Source: DAOVRL01 sp964459805
Lineage (GTDB): Bacteria > Planctomycetota > Phycisphaerae > Sedimentisphaerales > Anaerobacaceae
Assembly (NCBI GenBank): GCA_964459805.1
Contig: CAYWOD010000192.1
Location: 1-7,152 of the forward strand
Length of the DNA stretch: 7,152 nt
Reading direction: 5' to 3'
Shown one piece after another: positions 5,361 to 7,152 of this stretch. The notes below the pieces were generated by a model. The model saw only the letters and a list, made by a program, of their open reading frames with translations. It did not search any database and was not told the origin of the DNA. The translations under genes were made by a program, and so were the position numbers. Position 1 is the stretch's first letter. Each line of letters opens with the position of its first letter.

Positions 5361-5755
5361 ACCCGGATCGGACCCTATTCGCATCACGGCGGACACAGCG
5401 AGAACGAGAACCTGCCGAAAGACTACCAAATTAGTTGCATTTTCGGAGACTATAGCGGCATTACAGACTAAACACCATTTAAGGCCTGTATTCATAATGA
5501 CTTATGTGGAATACTGCATAGGCAATTCCGTCTTGAGGAATTCTGTCCGACCAAATTTAGATGTTCAGTTGGGTTTCTGCCGCGATTTCACGAGAACCGG
5601 CACATGGCAGTATACCCATATACTCTGTAACTTTGCTAGAGTCTCCATTTTCGCGACAGATTTGATATATCACTGAAAATGAATTGCGCTGAGTACGCTC
5701 AAATGAATGCGAAGAGGGTTTTCGGAACTAAATGGTAACGTTTGGAGAATTTGTT
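5361..5755. other. Intergenic region, no convincing gene
   Basis: 395 bp between the peptidase-like gene and the PQQ-like gene. After the TAG stop the same frame stays open for 36 codons to a TAA at 5469-5471 with coding-like composition. An overlapping frame open to 5676 has no ribosome binding site at its possible internal ATG (5497) and no recognisable features. Small inverted repeats occur at 5524-5542 (AATTCC/GGAATT, 7-nt loop) and 5609-5624 (AGTATA-CCCA-TATACT). The latter contains TATACT, a possible -10 for the downstream gene, but no -35 is seen. No clear terminator or promoter can be named. Confidence 0.55.
5744..5748 (+). promoter_or_regulatory. Ribosome binding site of the PQQ-like gene
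   Basis: GGAGA, 7 nt before the ATG at 5756. It favours that start over the in-frame ATG at 5732, which lacks a site and would lengthen the N-terminus of the signal peptide. Confidence 0.75.
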
Positions 5756-7015
5756 ATGAGAATCGCTCTCAAGAGTAAAATGAATGTGTCGATGGTAACG
5801 GTGCTCTTAACGATGGCAATGTTGTTAATCAGCGGCAGCACTGCCCGGGGGGGCGATTGGCCCATCTATCGCGGGCCCAACCACAACGGCATTTCCAGTG
5901 AGACGGACTGGAAAGCGAACTGGGGACCGGACGGCCCAAAGCAGCTCTGGAAGAAATCCATCGGCATGGGATTTTCGTCGATAACGGTCAGCAACGGACG
6001 AGCGTATATGACGGGCAACACGGGCAGGAAAAAAAACTCGGCAGACGACAAAGATATCGTTTTCTGCCTGGATGCAAATACGGGCGCAGAAATCTGGACA
6101 CACAGTTTCCCGTGCCCCTTGGAGCCAAAATACTATGAGGGCGGCACGCTGTCCAGTCCCACTGTGGACGGCAAGGTCGTCTATACAATCAGCAAAATGG
6201 GCAACCTCTTCTGTCTTGACGCCGCTACAGGCAAGGTCGTCTGGCAGAAGAACATGAACAAAGACCTGGGCTTCAAGCTGCCCACCTGGCATTTTGCCGG
6301 GTCGCCTTTGGTGATGGGCGACATGTTGATTCTTAATCTCGGCACAGCCGGTGTTGCGCTCAACAAGAAAAACGGCAATGTTATCTGGGAGAACGGAAAA
6401 GACGTATGCGGCTACGCAACGCCGGTGCCCTATACAATGGACGGACAACAATGTCTTGCCATATTCGCCTCCGAGGCAGTCAAGGCAGTGTCGCTGGCCG
6501 ACGGCAAACCGCTTTGGGAGTACGGCGTTGTAAACCAGCACAAAGTCAATGCAGCAGATCCGATCGTCCTGGGCAACGATGTTTTCTTTTCGTCTGGTTA
6601 CGGCAGGGGCTCGGCGCGGATCACGATAACCGGCGCCAAGCCTACAAAACTCTGGGACAATAAAGCAATCTGCACCCGCACGAACTGTTCGGTGTTCTGG
6701 AGGGGATACATTTACGGCTTTGAAGAGTCGTCGAAACTAAAGTGCATAGACTTCAAGGATGGCAGCGTGAAGTGGAGCGAAGAAGGTCTTGGCACAGGTG
6801 CGCTCATGATGAGCGCCGACGGGCGAATGATTATTACCAGCGACAAGGGCGAGCTGGTCATTGCTCCGGCCAGTCCGAGTGGATACAAGGCCATCGCCCG
6901 GGCGCAGATTCTTCCCAAGAGCAAGTGCTGGACCGTGCCTGTTTTATCCAACGGCAAAATCTACGCCCGCAACGCCAATGGTGATATGGTTTGCGTGGAC
7001 GTAAGCGGAAAGTAG
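5756..7015 (+). CDS. Exported PQQ-like beta-propeller protein
   Basis: Protein of 419 residues with a signal peptide (MRIALKSKMN, a hydrophobic core at about 11-27, likely cleavage near GSTA-RG at 30). The mature part opens DWPIYRGPNHNGISSETDW, the usual opening of PQQ-binding-like (BamB/quinoprotein-type) propellers in environmental bacteria. Blade motifs of the form D-x-x-(T/D)-G-x-x-x-W recur: DANTGAEIW (106-114), DAATGKVVW (155-163), NKKNGNVIW (203-211), LADGKPLW (247-254) and DFKDGSVKW (332-340), with MVCVDVSGK at the end, suggesting seven or eight blades. No haem-binding CxxCH motif or dehydrogenase-type extra domain is seen, so it is more likely a scaffold or binding protein than an alcohol dehydrogenase. 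It probably acts in the periplasm or at the outer membrane. Its ligand is unknown. It stands alone: no plus-strand neighbour is within 390 bp. Confidence 0.88.
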   Translation: MRIALKSKMNVSMVTVLLTMAMLLISGSTARGGDWPIYRGPNHNGISSETDWKANWGPDGPKQLWKKSIGMGFSSITVSNGRAYMTGNTGRKKNSADDKDIVFCLDANTGAEIWTHSFPCPLEPKYYEGGTLSSPTVDGKVVYTISKMGNLFCLDAATGKVVWQKNMNKDLGFKLPTWHFAGSPLVMGDMLILNLGTAGVALNKKNGNVIWENGKDVCGYATPVPYTMDGQQCLAIFASEAVKAVSLADGKPLWEYGVVNQHKVNAADPIVLGNDVFFSSGYGRGSARITITGAKPTKLWDNKAICTRTNCSVFWRGYIYGFEESSKLKCIDFKDGSVKWSEEGLGTGALMMSADGRMIITSDKGELVIAPASPSGYKAIARAQILPKSKCWTVPVLSNGKIYARNANGDMVCVDVSGK

Positions 7016-7082
7016 CAAGCCACACCATAAAAACAAGAAGCAACCGTTCACGGGCTAACGTGTTGAATTTTGGCCGTCTTTC

Positions 7083-7139
7083 GTCATTGCGAGCTGTGAA
7101 GCAAGCCTGCCCTGAGCGCAGCCGAAGGGAAGCAATCTC
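7083..7139 (+). repeat. GTCATTGCGAG...GCAATCTC repeat unit, copy 5 (expanded)
   Basis: A 57-bp unit beginning GTCATTGCGAG and ending GAAGCAATCTC, 67 bp after the PQQ-like gene. Its middle is longer than in copies 1-4 and holds a second palindromic module, CCCT (7110-7113) with AGGG (7126-7129) around GAGCGCAGCCGA. It is a single unit without an inverted partner inside the window. Confidence 0.7.
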
Positions 7140-7152
7140 GATTTTCGAGTGT

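Noticed and set aside
5290..5676. 128-codon open frame overlapping the peptidase 3' end and the gap
   Set aside because: It starts inside the peptidase gene in another frame, has no ribosome binding site at 5290 or at the internal ATG 5497, and shows no recognisable domain.
5825..6541. 238-codon minus-strand open frame inside the PQQ-like gene
   Set aside because: It is antisense to a gene with clear propeller motifs and a signal peptide; its own translation shows no coherent domain.
7048..7067. Intrinsic terminator after the PQQ-like gene
   Set aside because: Only a 4-bp stem (CACG/CGTG) is seen, with a poor T stretch behind it.

Overview
The window looks like bacterial chromosome of about 50% GC with loosely packed genes. 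The mix fits an environmental bacterium of the Planctomycetota/PVC type (Phycisphaerae-like is a guess): a PQQ-like beta-propeller protein with a signal peptide, a STAS plus HATPase partner-switch pair, an NSS-family transporter, and abundant intergenic palindromic repeats starting GTCATTGCGA. No rRNA, tRNA or other phylogenetic marker is present, so the lineage is inference only.

Layout. (1) 2-1240, plus: C-terminal part of a sodium-dependent NSS/SNF transporter, cut by the window edge. (2) 1241-1522: a small hairpin, then a 159-bp nested palindromic, MITE-like element between convergent genes. (3) 1523-2273, minus: a small MazG-like nucleotide pyrophosphohydrolase downstream of an Rrf2-family repressor, probably one transcript. 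A perfect 7-bp inverted repeat sits just upstream of the Rrf2 gene. (4) 2274-2871: a 598-bp divergent intergenic region with several hairpins, a repeat pair, and a good sigma70-type promoter (TTGACA-N17-TAGGAT) for the rightward genes. (5) 2872-5360, plus: a STAS anti-sigma-antagonist-like protein, an RsbW-like HATPase protein, and a secreted protein made of two copies of one metallopeptidase-like domain. Only the first copy keeps HExxH. (6) 5361-5755: a 395-bp gap without a convincing gene. (7) 5756-7015, plus: an exported PQQ-like beta-propeller protein. (8) 7016-7152: a short tail ending in another copy of the GTCATTGCGA repeat.

How the genes may work together. The STAS and HATPase proteins are the two halves of a partner-switching regulator, but no PP2C phosphatase or sigma factor is nearby, so their target is unknown. 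The peptidase-like gene starts 48 bp after the HATPase stop with a strong ribosome binding site and may share their transcript. The Rrf2 regulator probably controls its own Rrf2-MazG unit. The most unusual items are the active/degenerate tandem peptidase architecture and the repeat family, whose ends are conserved while the central hairpin sequence varies. No CRISPR array, defence island, integrase or complete new system could be supported.
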